A stretch of 64,000 nt of DNA from Xenorhabdus doucetiae (GCF_000968195.1 NZ_FO704550.1:1736001-1800000); one strand, 5' to 3'. Shown: positions 28,745-37,967, counted from the first letter of the stretch. Notes: generated by a model from the sequence alone, not told the origin. Program-made: numbers and translations.

Positions 28745-28777
28745 AACAGGCTCCAGTTAATCTGGCTGGAGCCTGTT
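28745..28777 (+). terminator. Stable hairpin between infC and rpmI
   Basis: AACAGGCTCCAG (28745-28756) pairs perfectly with CTGGAGCCTGTT (28766-28777), loop of nine. No T run follows, so it is probably an attenuating or processing structure in the infC-rpmI leader, where E. coli L20 exerts translational control, rather than a full terminator. Confidence 0.6.
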
Positions 28778-28823
28778 CGCCTGATTGGTTCGTTGTAATC
28801 AACAATGCGAAGTGGAAATTAAA

Positions 28824-29021
28824 ATGCCAAAGATTAAAACAGTACGCGGCGCAGCTAAACGCTTCAAAAAAACTGCCAGCGGTGGTTTCAAGCGTAAGCA
28901 CGCTAACCTTCGTCACATTCTGACTAAAAAATCAACTAAGCGTAAACGTCATTTACGTCCAAAAGGCATGGTCTCCAAAGGTGATCTGGGCCTGGTTGTT
29001 GCTTGTCTGCCATACGCATAA
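28824..29021 (+). CDS. rpmI: 50S ribosomal protein L35
   Basis: 65-residue basic ribosomal protein. The start is ATG 28824 (MPKIKTVRGAAKRFKKT), matching the universal L35 N-terminus. The longer in-frame ORF beginning at 28785 is untranslated leader. GTGGA lies upstream. The family signature KRKHANLRHILTKKSTKRKRHLR is present. It is followed closely by rplT; the pair is autoregulated by L20 in E. coli. Confidence 0.98.
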   Translation: MPKIKTVRGAAKRFKKTASGGFKRKHANLRHILTKKSTKRKRHLRPKGMVSKGDLGLVVACLPYA

Positions 29022-29067
29022 GCAATTTTTTTAGATTAGAACTCAGAAGAGACGATAGGAGAAGTAT

Positions 29068-29424
29068 ATGGCTCGCGTAAAACGTGGTGTTATTGCCCGT
29101 GCACGTCACAAGAAAATTTTGAAACAAGCGAAAGGTTACTACGGTGCCCGTTCGCGCGTTTACCGTGTTGCTTTCCAGGCTGTTATCAAAGCTGGTCAGT
29201 ACGCTTACCGTGACCGCCGTCAGCGTAAACGTCAATTCCGTCAACTGTGGATTGCTCGTATCAACGCTGCTGCACGTCAGAACGGCATGTCTTACAGCCG
29301 TTTCATCAACGGCCTGAAAAAGGCTTCGATTGAAATCGACCGTAAGATTCTGGCTGATATCGCTGTATTCGACAAAGTAGCATTCGCTGCTCTGGTAGAA
29401 AAAGCGAAGGGCGCTCTGGCATAA
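29068..29424 (+). CDS. rplT: 50S ribosomal protein L20
   Basis: 118 residues, same length as E. coli L20. The very basic N-terminal extension (MARVKRGVIARARHKKILKQ) buries in 23S rRNA. The globular C-terminal part, NGMSYSRFINGLKKASIEIDRKILADIA, also binds the rpmI leader as translational repressor in E. coli. AGGAG lies six bases before the ATG. A strong terminator follows, separating it from pheM. Confidence 0.98.
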   Translation: MARVKRGVIARARHKKILKQAKGYYGARSRVYRVAFQAVIKAGQYAYRDRRQRKRQFRQLWIARINAAARQNGMSYSRFINGLKKASIEIDRKILADIAVFDKVAFAALVEKAKGALA

Positions 29425-29432
29425 GTCAGGTT

Positions 29433-29458
29433 AAAAGAGGGAGCTTGCTCCCTCTTTT
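29433..29458 (+). terminator. rplT terminator
   Basis: Perfect stem AAAAGAGGGAGC / GCTCCCTCTTTT with a two-base loop core (TT) and downstream ATTTTT. Confidence 0.93.
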
Positions 29459-29482
29459 ACATTTTTCCAAAATGTGGCTGAC

Positions 29483-29488
29483 TATAAT
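29483..29488 (+). promoter_or_regulatory. Candidate -10 of the pheM-pheST promoter
   Basis: TATAAT with TG four bases upstream, 76 bases before pheM; the -35 side is weak. Assignment rests on position and the perfect -10 hexamer only. Confidence 0.4.
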
Positions 29489-29563
29489 ATATGATCAAAT
29501 CACATCGTAATTCGGTTACGATTGGTGATTGCAAAAGAAAAGAGATACAGGGGAAAGAACAAC

Positions 29564-29611
29564 ATGATGAAATTAGCCTTTTTTCGTTTCTTTTTTTACT
29601 TTAGCGCCTGA
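29564..29611 (+). CDS. pheM: PheM leader peptide of the pheST attenuator
   Basis: Short leader ORF of 15 codons, MMKLAFFRFFFYFSA, with six Phe codons among eight consecutive residues plus one Tyr. When charged tRNA-Phe is scarce the ribosome stalls on these codons and an antiterminator forms, allowing pheST transcription, as in E. coli. GGGGA lies upstream of the first ATG. The attenuator terminator follows at 29659. Confidence 0.93.
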   Translation: MMKLAFFRFFFYFSA

Positions 29612-29658
29612 AATAAGGGGGCTTTGCGCGTAAGAAAAGAAACGAAAAATAGCGCTTG

Positions 29659-29686
29659 AGCCTCCGGTGTGGAGGCTTTTTTATTT
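29659..29686 (+). terminator. pheST attenuator terminator
   Basis: AGCCTCC (29659-29665) pairs with GGAGGCT (29671-29677), followed by TTTTTTATTTTT. It lies between the Phe-rich leader peptide and pheS, as expected for ribosome-mediated attenuation. Confidence 0.92.
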
Positions 29687-29767
29687 TTATGGCCTCATTA
29701 ATCGATAACGCATGAGGACATAATCGATAACAACTAAAGGCCATCTGGCCAAAGGAAGAGGAAAACG

Positions 29768-30751
29768 ATGTCACATCTTACTGAGCTGGTTGCAAGAGCA
29801 AAAGCAGCCGTGGAAGAAGCCCAGGATGTTGCCGCGTTGGATTTGGTGCGAGTTGAATACCTGGGAAAAAAAGGCCATTTAACCCTCCAAATGTCATCGC
29901 TGCGTGACTTACCAGCCGAAGAACGTCCAGCGGCAGGGGCTGTTATTAATCAGGCAAAACAAGAAGTGCAAGAAGCATTGAATGTGCGCAAGGCAAAGAT
30001 GGAAGCCGATATTCTGAATGTGCGTTTGGCCGCAGAAAAAATCGATGTTTCATTGCCTGGCCGTCGTATGGAAAACGGCGGATTGCACCCTGTTACCCGC
30101 ACGATTGAACGTATTGAAACTTTCTTTGGCGAGCTGGGCTTTTCAGTTGAATCGGGTCCAGAAATTGAAGACGACTATCATAATTTTGATGCCCTGAACA
30201 TTCCTGCTCATCATCCTGCGCGTGCTGATCACGATACTTTCTGGTTTGATGCGACACGTTTGCTGCGTACCCAGACTTCTGGGGTACAGATCCGCACCAT
30301 GAAAGAGCGTCAGCCACCCATCCGCATCATTGCACCAGGGCGTGTATACCGCAATGATTACGATCAGACACATACGCCAATGTTCCATCAGGTAGAGGGT
30401 CTGATCGTTGATAAAAATATCAGCTTTACCAACCTGAAAGGCACATTGCATGATTTTTTGAATAACTTCTTCGAAGAAGATATGCAGGTACGCTTCCGTC
30501 CTTCTTATTTCCCGTTCACAGAACCTTCTGCAGAAGTTGATGTGATGGGTAAGAATGGGAAATGGTTAGAAGTATTGGGTTGTGGCATGGTGCATCCTAA
30601 CGTATTGCGTAATGTGGGTATTGATCCAGAAGTCTATTCTGGTTTTGCCTTTGGTATGGGAATGGAACGTCTGACCATGCTGCGTTATGGTGTTACAGAT
30701 TTGCGTGCATTCTTCGAAAATGATTTGCGTTTCCTTAAACAATTCAAATAA
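29768..30751 (+). CDS. pheS: Phenylalanyl-tRNA synthetase alpha subunit
   Basis: Catalytic subunit of the alpha2-beta2 PheRS, 327 residues as in E. coli. An N-terminal coiled-coil region (about 1-90) contacts tRNA. The class II core has motif 2 around IAPGRVYRNDYDQTHTPMFHQVEG and motif 3 at FGMGMERLTMLRYG; the Phe-pocket Ala lies in GFAFGMG. It is 14 bases upstream of pheT. Confidence 0.98.
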   Translation: MSHLTELVARAKAAVEEAQDVAALDLVRVEYLGKKGHLTLQMSSLRDLPAEERPAAGAVINQAKQEVQEALNVRKAKMEADILNVRLAAEKIDVSLPGRRMENGGLHPVTRTIERIETFFGELGFSVESGPEIEDDYHNFDALNIPAHHPARADHDTFWFDATRLLRTQTSGVQIRTMKERQPPIRIIAPGRVYRNDYDQTHTPMFHQVEGLIVDKNISFTNLKGTLHDFLNNFFEEDMQVRFRPSYFPFTEPSAEVDVMGKNGKWLEVLGCGMVHPNVLRNVGIDPEVYSGFAFGMGMERLTMLRYGVTDLRAFFENDLRFLKQFK

Positions 30752-30765
30752 GGCGGGTATATCTC

Positions 30766-33153
30766 ATGAAATTCAGTGAACTCTGGTTACGCGAGTGGGC
30801 AAACCCAGCCATTAGTAGTGAAGCATTGTCTGAACAAATCACCATGGCGGGTTTGGAAGTTGATGGTGTTGAAAACGTGGCCGGTCAATTCCACGGTGTG
30901 TTTGTGGGTGAAGTGGTTGAGTGTGGACAACACCCAAATGCAGATAAATTACGTGTGACAAAAGTGAATGTCGGCGGCGAACGCCTGTTGGACATTGTTT
31001 GTGGTGCACCTAATTGCCGTCAGGGGCTTCGTGTCGCTGTCGCTACCGTCGGCGCGGTGTTACCGGGCGATTTTAAAATTAAAGCAGCGAAATTGCGCGG
31101 CGAGCCGTCAGAAGGCATGTTGTGTTCGTTTTCTGAGCTCGGTATTGCCAGCGATCAGGATGGCATTATCGAACTGCCGGCAGATGCCCCGATTGGTGCT
31201 GACTTGCGCGATTATATGAAATTGGACGATAACGCGATTGAAATCAGCATTACACCAAACCGGGCCGATTGCCTGAGCATCATGGGTGTTGCCCGTGACG
31301 TTGCGGTTATCAATAAATTGTCCATGACAGAACCGAAGATAGAAGCGGTTAAACCAACGACAGATGCAACATTCCCGATTCGCGTTGACGCTCCTGAAGC
31401 CTGCCCGCGCTATTTGGGGCGTGTGATCAAGAACGTGAACGTCAAGGCGACCACGCCATTGTGGATGCGTGAAAAACTGCGTCGTGGCGGTATTCGTTCC
31501 ATCGATCCGGTTGTTGATATTACCAATTATGTTTTGCTCGAATTAGGCCAACCACTGCATGCGTTCGATTTGGAACGTCTGAATGGTTCAATTATTGTTC
31601 GCTTTGCTGAGCAAGGCGAAAAAATCACGCTGCTGGATGGTAATGAAGCCGAACTTTCTGCTGAAACACTTGTGATTTCTGATGAAAAGCAATCACTTGC
31701 TATGGCAGGGATTTTCGGCGGGGAATATTCTGGTGTTAATGCAGAAACACAGCATATTATGCTGGAGAGTGCGTTTTTTGCACCGTTGGCCATTACCGGT
31801 CGTGCTCGTCGTTATAGTTTACATACTGATGCTTCCCACCGTTTTGAACGTGGTGTTGATCCACAGCTTCAACGTAAAGCGATGGAATATGCCACTCAGT
31901 TATTGATCGACATTTGTGGCGGAGAAGCCGGGGAAATCGTTGATGCGACCAGCGAATCCCACTTACCAAAACCAGCAGCAATAACGCTGACTCGCAATAA
32001 ATTGGATCGCTTGATTGGTCATCATGTTGCTGATGCACAAGTCACAGATATCCTGACCCGATTAGGTTGTCAGGTTACTGTCCAGAATGGTCATTGGCAG
32101 GCGGTTGCGCCTAGCTGGCGTTTTGATATGCAGATCGAAGAAGATCTTGTTGAAGAAGTGGCCCGTATTTACGGTTATAACAACATTCCTGATGTGCCAG
32201 TGCGTGCAGATTTGATAATGACTTCACATCGTGAAGCTGATTTACCACTGAAACGGGTGAAAACCATGCTGGTGGACAGAGGTTATCAAGAAGCCATTAC
32301 TTATAGCTTCGTTGATCCTAAAGTTCAGCAATGCCTGCACCCACAGGAAGACGCGTTGATCCTGCCTAATCCCATTTCGGCGGATATGTCTGCAATGCGC
32401 TTATCCCTGTTGACAGGGTTATTGACGACGGTCGCCTATAACCAAAACCGCCAGCAAAACCGTGTTCGCTTATTTGAGACAGGCTTACGTTTTGTGCCGG
32501 ATGAAAATGCAGAACATGGCATTCGTCAGGAATTGATGCTTGCTGGTGTTATTGCAGGAAACCGTTCCGAAGAGCACTGGTCGATTGAAAAAAATCCAGT
32601 TGATTTCTTTGATTTGAAGGGTGATTTAGAATCTGTTTTAGAACTGACAGGTAAACTATCTAACATTTCCTTTAAGGCAGAAGAACATCCTGCTTTACAT
32701 CCCGGACAAAGTGCTGGGATTTATCTGGAAAATAATTACATTGGCTATATAGGTGTTGTTCATCCAGAATTGGAGCGTAAACTTGACTTAAACGGCCGTA
32801 CCGTGGTATTCGAGTTATTATGGACCTGTCTGGTAGACCGCGTAATCCCTGAGATGAAGGAAGTTTCTCGCTTCCCATCTAACCGCCGTGATATCGCCAT
32901 TGTTGTGCCTGAAAATGTAGCCGCAGAAGATGTTCTGGTTGAATGTAAGAAAGTTGGCATAAATCATATAGTTGGCATAAACTTATTTGACGTGTATTGT
33001 GGTAAAGGTGTCGCGGAAGGCTACAAGAGCCTTGCTATTAGCTTAATCTTGCAGGATACCGTGCGTACACTGGAAGAAGAAGAAATTGCTGCGACCGTCA
33101 ACAAATGCGTTGCTGCATTAGAACAGCGATTCAAAGCATCCTTGAGGGACTGA
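30766..33153 (+). CDS. pheT: Phenylalanyl-tRNA synthetase beta subunit
   Basis: Beta subunit of PheRS, 795 residues. The EMAP/OB-type tRNA-binding domain (about 40-150; VVECGQHPNADKLRVTKV) is followed by the B3/B4 editing domain that hydrolyses Tyr-tRNA-Phe, the B5 domain, the catalytic-like core and a C-terminal ferredoxin-fold anticodon-binding domain (about 700-795; VSRFPSNRRDIAIVVPE). ihfA follows after four bases, as in E. coli. Confidence 0.98.
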   Translation: MKFSELWLREWANPAISSEALSEQITMAGLEVDGVENVAGQFHGVFVGEVVECGQHPNADKLRVTKVNVGGERLLDIVCGAPNCRQGLRVAVATVGAVLPGDFKIKAAKLRGEPSEGMLCSFSELGIASDQDGIIELPADAPIGADLRDYMKLDDNAIEISITPNRADCLSIMGVARDVAVINKLSMTEPKIEAVKPTTDATFPIRVDAPEACPRYLGRVIKNVNVKATTPLWMREKLRRGGIRSIDPVVDITNYVLLELGQPLHAFDLERLNGSIIVRFAEQGEKITLLDGNEAELSAETLVISDEKQSLAMAGIFGGEYSGVNAETQHIMLESAFFAPLAITGRARRYSLHTDASHRFERGVDPQLQRKAMEYATQLLIDICGGEAGEIVDATSESHLPKPAAITLTRNKLDRLIGHHVADAQVTDILTRLGCQVTVQNGHWQAVAPSWRFDMQIEEDLVEEVARIYGYNNIPDVPVRADLIMTSHREADLPLKRVKTMLVDRGYQEAITYSFVDPKVQQCLHPQEDALILPNPISADMSAMRLSLLTGLLTTVAYNQNRQQNRVRLFETGLRFVPDENAEHGIRQELMLAGVIAGNRSEEHWSIEKNPVDFFDLKGDLESVLELTGKLSNISFKAEEHPALHPGQSAGIYLENNYIGYIGVVHPELERKLDLNGRTVVFELLWTCLVDRVIPEMKEVSRFPSNRRDIAIVVPENVAAEDVLVECKKVGINHIVGINLFDVYCGKGVAEGYKSLAISLILQDTVRTLEEEEIAATVNKCVAALEQRFKASLRD

Positions 33154-33157
33154 ACTT

Positions 33158-33454
33158 ATGGCGCTTACTAAAGCTGAAATGTCAGAAAATCTGTTTGAAA
33201 AACTGGGTATTAGCAAGCGTGACGCTAAAGATCTGGTAGAAATGTTCTTTGAAGAAGTGCGTCGTTCTTTGGAGAATGGGGAGCAAGTGAAGTTATCTGG
33301 ATTTGGCAACTTTGATTTGCGAGACAAAAATCAACGTCCAGGCCGTAATCCGAAAACAGGCGAAGATATTCCGATTACGGCTCGCCGTGTTGTCACTTTT
33401 CGCCCTGGGCAAAAACTGAAAAATAGGGTGGAAAAAGCGTTACCCAAAGAATAA
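33158..33454 (+). CDS. ihfA: Integration host factor subunit alpha
   Basis: DNA-bending nucleoid protein that dimerises with IhfB; 98 residues. The DNABII signature GFGNFDLRDKNQRPGRNPKTG and the intercalating-Pro arm region are present. It shares transcription with pheST and ends in its own terminator. In E. coli the genes downstream are btuC-btuE-btuD-nlpC; here only a btuD relic remains before the arn operon. Confidence 0.98.
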   Translation: MALTKAEMSENLFEKLGISKRDAKDLVEMFFEEVRRSLENGEQVKLSGFGNFDLRDKNQRPGRNPKTGEDIPITARRVVTFRPGQKLKNRVEKALPKE

Positions 33455-33460
33455 ATACAC

Positions 33461-33488
33461 AAAAAGGCCGCATCTTGCGGTCTTTTTC
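33461..33488 (+). terminator. ihfA terminator
   Basis: AAAAAGGCCGC (33461-33471) pairs with GCGGTCTTTTT (33476-33486; one G-T wobble), continuing into a T-rich tail. Confidence 0.9.
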
Positions 33489-33524
33489 TTATCTTTTATC
33501 TCCCATTGTGTCCAATGGAAAGCT

Positions 33525-33704
33525 AATCTTGACCACACGTATGAACAGGCGACAGAAGTCTGGCTGCTTTCGCATGCAAAATGGTTAGTATCTGGTATGC
33601 CACAAAATGTCATGACAAAACAAAATTTATCAGAGTTTTTTGGGGTAAATATTGGACATCTCAGAAATACCAGCTATAAATTATGGAGGGTCAGCCGCGT
33701 ATAA
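33525..33704 (+). pseudogene. btuD: C-terminal relic of btuD (vitamin B12 ABC transporter ATPase)
   Basis: An in-frame segment of about 59 codons ending at TAA 33702 reads NLDHTYEQATEVWLL, then SGMPQNVMTKQNLSEFFGVN and a short tail. It aligns with the extreme C-terminus of E. coli BtuD (DLNHTLRHAHRAWLL ... [20 protein letters not shown]). Walker motifs and everything upstream are gone, replaced by the ihfA terminator. Position supports this: E. coli order is ihfA-btuC-btuE-btuD-nlpC, and nlpC lies at 41.4 kb here. The relic frame has no stop, so loss may be fairly recent or the segment is otherwise constrained. It is not expected to be functional. Confidence 0.75.
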
Positions 33705-33858
33705 TTTCTATAAGTGAAATCCGCCATAATCATTGCTTGCTGTTTGCTTTTGGTGTTTGGTTGACCGAAATTTGTTTTTCGTTGAGGTTTTGTTAAAAAA
33801 TCATCATTTAGAATCGATCAATTATAAAACAATTTGGGACAAAAGGCATAAGGCGGTT

Positions 33859-35004
33859 ATGGAGAGTTTTTTGCCATTTTCCCGGCCAGCGATTGGCCGT
33901 GAAGAGATTGAAGCGATAGAGAAAGTTCTACACTCAGGTTGGATCACGACAGGCCCGCAAAACCATCAGTTAGAGCAAGATTTTTCTCGTATGTTTGGGT
34001 GCAAACATGCTATTGCCCTATGCTCTGCGACTGCGGGAATGCATCTGGCTTTGTTGGCGCTAAACATCGGCCCTGGCGATGAAGTCATTACGCCTTCCCA
34101 AACTTGGGTTTCCACCCTCAATATGATTTGTTTGTTGGGTGCTGAACCTGTCATGGTTGATGTTGACCGTGATACCTTGATGGTCAGCGCAGAAACAATC
34201 AAACAAGCGATTACCCCAAAAACCAAAGCGATTATTCCTGTTCATTATGCGGGAGCGCCTTGTGATCTTGACGCGCTTCGCGCCGTGGCTCAGAAAGCCA
34301 ATATCCCCTTGATTGAAGATGCAGCCCATGCTGTCGGTACGCGTTATAAAAATGAATGGGTCGGAGAGCGGGGGACGGCAATCTTCTCTTTCCATGCCAT
34401 TAAAAACATGACCTGTGCCGAAGGCGGCATGTTTGTTACAGATGATGATGAACTTGCCCAACGAATTCGTTGTTTAAAATTTCATGGATTAGCGGTTGAT
34501 GCTTTTGACAGACAAATTCAGGGCAGGAAACCACAGGCAGAAGTGATTGAGCCGGGCTTTAAATACAACCTGTCAGATATTCATGCGGCGATGGCGGTTG
34601 TGCAACTGGGCAAACTGGCATCAATGAATGAGCGTCGCCGGGCGCTGGTAGCGCGGTATTCTGCTGCGCTTATTGATTCACCTTTGCAAATGCTGAAAGT
34701 GCCTGAATATCAGCATGTGCATTCCCACCATCTTTTTATGGTACGTGTTGACAAAAATATCTGCGGTATTGACCGTGATACTTTTATGGCACGCCTAAAG
34801 GACAGAAATATCGGCACGGGTTTGCATTTCAGAGCCGCACATACACAGAAATATTATCGTGAGCGTTATCCACAACTTTCCCTGCCTGTATCTGAGTGGA
34901 ATTCATCAACACTTTGTTCATTACCCCTTTTTCCGGACATGAGCAATGACGATGTCGATCGTGTCGTGGATGCGATAACTGAAATTCTTTCGGAGCATAA
35001 ATAA
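33859..35004 (+). CDS. arnB: UDP-4-amino-4-deoxy-L-arabinose aminotransferase
   Basis: PLP-dependent aminotransferase (DegT/DnrJ/EryC1 family) converting UDP-L-Ara4O to UDP-L-Ara4N with glutamate. The start is ATG 33859 (MESFLPFSRPAIGREEIEAI), which aligns with E. coli ArnB; the frame is open further upstream but unlike the family. It has 381 residues. The PLP Lys is in FSFHAIKNMTCAEGGM; the cofactor-binding IEDAAHAVGT is present. It is first gene of arnBCADTEF, which adds L-Ara4N to lipid A and protects against cationic peptides and polymyxin. The operon is PhoPQ-dependent in the related Photorhabdus; no convincing PhoP box was found here. Confidence 0.96.
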   Translation: MESFLPFSRPAIGREEIEAIEKVLHSGWITTGPQNHQLEQDFSRMFGCKHAIALCSATAGMHLALLALNIGPGDEVITPSQTWVSTLNMICLLGAEPVMVDVDRDTLMVSAETIKQAITPKTKAIIPVHYAGAPCDLDALRAVAQKANIPLIEDAAHAVGTRYKNEWVGERGTAIFSFHAIKNMTCAEGGMFVTDDDELAQRIRCLKFHGLAVDAFDRQIQGRKPQAEVIEPGFKYNLSDIHAAMAVVQLGKLASMNERRRALVARYSAALIDSPLQMLKVPEYQHVHSHHLFMVRVDKNICGIDRDTFMARLKDRNIGTGLHFRAAHTQKYYRERYPQLSLPVSEWNSSTLCSLPLFPDMSNDDVDRVVDAITEILSEHK

Positions 35005-35985
35005 GTGACATTTGAGAAAATTAAAAAAGTTTCCGTCGTTATTCCTGTTTACAACGAAGAAGAAAGTTTACCCCGGTTATTGGAAAGAACGCTCGCAGCA
35101 TGCCAAACACTGGAACAGCAATACGAAGTTATTTTGGTTGATGATGGCAGTCGTGATAGCTCTACCGAGATCTTAACTCAGGCCGCTGAATTGCCAGAAA
35201 ATCATGTGATTGCGATTTTGCTTAACCGTAATTATGGGCAACACTCAGCCATTATGGCGGGCTTCCATCAAGCTGACGGTGATCTGGTCATTACCCTTGA
35301 TGCGGATTTGCAAAATCCGCCGGAAGAAATTCCCCGTTTAGTCAAAAAAGCTGAAGAGGGATATGACGTCGTGGGAACACGTCGTGCTCATCGTCAGGAC
35401 TCCTGGTTCCGTAAAACCGCGTCTAAAATAATCAATGCAATGATCACCAAGGCGACGGGGCGTTCGATGGGGGATTATGGCTGCATGTTGCGCGCCTACC
35501 GACGCCACATTGTGCGCGCGATGCTTCAATGTCATGAACGCAGTACGTTTATTCCCATCCTTGCCAATACCTTTGCCCGTAAAACGATAGAAATTGATGT
35601 CGCCCATGCAGAGCGCGAGTTTGGCGATTCCAAATACAGTTTTATGAAACTGATCAACCTGATGTATGACCTTCTGACATGCTTAACAACGGCACCACTG
35701 CGATTATTGAGTGTCGCGGGCAGTATCATTGCCATAACCGGTTTCCTGCTGGCGGTATTGTTGATTGCCCTGCGTCTAATCTTTGGCTCCATGTGGGCTG
35801 CCGAAGGGGTGTTTACCCTGTTTGCCATTCTTTTCATGTTCATCGGGGCACAGTTTGTCGCAATGGGATTATTGGGTGAATACATTGGCCGGATATATAA
35901 CGATGTTCGTGCTCGCCCGCGTTATTTTATTCAAAAAGTGGTCGGAGTTGAGAAGACCAACGACAATCAGGAAGAAAGCGAATGA
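35005..35985 (+). CDS. arnC: Undecaprenyl-phosphate Ara4N-formyl transferase
   Basis: GT2 glycosyltransferase moving formylated Ara4N onto undecaprenyl phosphate at the inner membrane. It starts at GTG 35005, immediately after the arnB stop, with GGAG nine bases upstream. It has 326 residues. N-terminal GT-A domain: VVIPVYNEEESLP, DDGSRDSS and the DADLQNPPEEIP metal site. Two C-terminal transmembrane helices follow (about 235-257 and 268-292). Its last bases overlap arnA. Confidence 0.97.
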   Translation: MTFEKIKKVSVVIPVYNEEESLPRLLERTLAACQTLEQQYEVILVDDGSRDSSTEILTQAAELPENHVIAILLNRNYGQHSAIMAGFHQADGDLVITLDADLQNPPEEIPRLVKKAEEGYDVVGTRRAHRQDSWFRKTASKIINAMITKATGRSMGDYGCMLRAYRRHIVRAMLQCHERSTFIPILANTFARKTIEIDVAHAEREFGDSKYSFMKLINLMYDLLTCLTTAPLRLLSVAGSIIAITGFLLAVLLIALRLIFGSMWAAEGVFTLFAILFMFIGAQFVAMGLLGEYIGRIYNDVRARPRYFIQKVVGVEKTNDNQEESE

Positions 35986-37967
35986 AAGCAGTTATTTTTG
36001 CCTATCACGATATTGGTTGTGTCGGACTTAATGCATTAGTAAAAGCGGGCTTTGATGTTCAGGCGGTATTTACTCATACCGATGATCCAAATGAAAATCA
36101 CTTTTTCTCTTCTGTGGCACGTCTTGGCGCTGATTTGGGCTTATCGGTGTTTGCGCCAGAAAATGTCAATCACCCGCTGTGGGTTGAACGCATTCGTGAG
36201 ATGAAACCCGATGTCATTTTCTCTTTTTACTACCGTCATATGCTGAGTCAGGAGATTTTGTCTCTGGCGGAAAAGGGCGCATTTAATCTGCATGGCTCTT
36301 TGTTGCCGAAATATCGTGGCCGTGCTCCGGTTAACTGGGCAGTACTCAATGGCGAGACCACAACCGGCGTCACACTGCATAAAATGCTGGAGAAACCGGA
36401 TGCAGGCGATATTATCGCGCAACAGGCCGTACCGATTGATGAAGATGATACTTCCCTGATCGTACATGGAAAAATACGCAAAGCGGCAGTTGAATTATTG
36501 GATGACATTCTGCCGCAAATAAAATCAGGCCATTATCCATCAACGCCACAGGATGAAAATCAGGCCACTTATTTTGGCCGCCGTGCAGCGGAAGATGGCG
36601 AAATAGTCTGGCATCAATCCGCCAGAGAGATCAATAACTTGGTCAGGGCAGTGACCGAGCCATACCCCGGCGCATTTACTTTTCTGGGTGAACGTAAAAT
36701 GACGATTTGGCGTTCACGGCCGCTTAACTTGTCCCATGACAAACGTCCCGGCACCGTTATTTCGACTGATCCCTTTGTGATTGCCTGTGGTGATGGCGCG
36801 TTAGAAATTATCAGCGGGCAAGGCGAGTCCGGGCTTTATGTGCAAGGTCATCGGTTAGCGCTTGAGATGGGCATTGTGGCCGGGGGTTATGTTGGCCCTA
36901 AAGCAACCACGCAGGTCAGTCGTCGTAAACGTGTACTGATTTTGGGCGTCAATGGATTCATTGGTAATCACCTGACTGAACGCTTGTTAAGTGATGGCAA
37001 TTATGACATTTACGGGATGGATATTGGCTCTTCGGCGATTGAGCGATTTATTGGCAATCCCCGCTTTCACTTTATTGAGGGGGATGTCAGCATCCATACG
37101 GAATGGATTGAATATCACATCAAGAAATGTGATGTCATCCTGCCATTAGTGGCAATCGCCACCCCGATTGAATATACCCGTAATCCTTTGCGCGTCTTTG
37201 AACTGGATTTTGAAGAGAACCTTAAAATTGTTCGTTATTGTGTTAAATACCATAAACGGATCATTTTCCCATCGACATCTGAAGTTTACGGGATGTGCGA
37301 TGATAAGGAATTTGATGAAGATACGTCGCGCCTGATTGTCGGGCCGATTAATAAACAGCGTTGGATCTATTCGGTCTCTAAGCAATTGCTTGATCGCGTT
37401 ATCTGGGCTTATGGCACAAAAGAGGGCTTGAAATTTACTTTATTCCGTCCATTTAACTGGATGGGGCCAAGGCTGGATAACCTCAATTCCGCGCGGATTG
37501 GGAGTTCAAGGGCGATTACCCAATTGATTTTGAACCTGGTGGAAGGCTCCCCGATTAAACTGGTCGATGGGGGTGAACAAAAACGTTGTTTCACAGATAT
37601 TCATGATGGCATTGAAGCGCTGTTTCGGATCATCGAAAACCGGGATGGGCTATGTGACAGTCAAATCATCAATATCGGTAATCCAACCAATGAAGCGAGC
37701 ATTCGCCAGTTGGCTGAAATGCTGTTGGACAGTTTTGAGAAACATGAATTACGCGGGCATTTCCCCCCATTTGCCGGATTCAAGAAAATTGAAAGCAGCA
37801 GTTACTATGGGCAAGGTTATCAGGATGTTGAGCACCGTAAACCCAGCATTAAAAATGCCGAGCGTCTGTTAGGTTGGCAACCCACCATTGATATGAAGCA
37901 AACCATTGATGAAACCTTGGATTTCTTTCTTCGTGGCGCCATTGAAGAATCCAAAGGGAAAAACTAA
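35982..37967 (+). CDS. arnA: Bifunctional UDP-Ara4N formyltransferase / UDP-GlcA C4'' decarboxylase
   Basis: Two-domain enzyme of 661 residues. The N-terminal formyltransferase half (about 1-300; FNLHGSLLPKYRGRAPVNWA holds the Asn/His catalytic pair) uses 10-formyl-THF. The C-terminal SDR half (about 315-660; GVNGFIGNHL NAD motif, STSEVYG, YSVSKQLLD) oxidatively decarboxylates UDP-glucuronate. ATG overlaps the arnC stop (ATGA). Full-length, no anomaly seen. Confidence 0.97.
   Translation: MKAVIFAYHDIGCVGLNALVKAGFDVQAVFTHTDDPNENHFFSSVARLGADLGLSVFAPENVNHPLWVERIREMKPDVIFSFYYRHMLSQEILSLAEKGAFNLHGSLLPKYRGRAPVNWAVLNGETTTGVTLHKMLEKPDAGDIIAQQAVPIDEDDTSLIVHGKIRKAAVELLDDILPQIKSGHYPSTPQDENQATYFGRRAAEDGEIVWHQSAREINNLVRAVTEPYPGAFTFLGERKMTIWRSRPLNLSHDKRPGTVISTDPFVIACGDGALEIISGQGESGLYVQGHRLALEMGIVAGGYVGPKATTQVSRRKRVLILGVNGFIGNHLTERLLSDGNYDIYGMDIGSSAIERFIGNPRFHFIEGDVSIHTEWIEYHIKKCDVILPLVAIATPIEYTRNPLRVFELDFEENLKIVRYCVKYHKRIIFPSTSEVYGMCDDKEFDEDTSRLIVGPINKQRWIYSVSKQLLDRVIWAYGTKEGLKFTLFRPFNWMGPRLDNLNSARIGSSRAITQLILNLVEGSPIKLVDGGEQKRCFTDIHDGIEALFRIIENRDGLCDSQIINIGNPTNEASIRQLAEMLLDSFEKHELRGHFPPFAGFKKIESSSYYGQGYQDVEHRKPSIKNAERLLGWQPTIDMKQTIDETLDFFLRGAIEESKGKN

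Noticed and set aside
30093..30451. Long reverse-strand ORFs within pheS and other core genes
   Set aside because: They mirror the codon pattern of strongly conserved forward genes and show no protein signatures of their own.
32953..32988. 18-bp tandem duplication in pheT (VGINHI-VGINLF) as part of the repeat phenomenon
   Set aside because: The E. coli protein, as I recall it, has the same doublet (VGVNQVVGVNLF), so it is ancestral.
33741..33764. TGTTTG repeats upstream of arnB as a PhoP box
   Set aside because: The two hexamers start 13 bases apart instead of 11 and deviate from the GTTTA consensus; not convincing.
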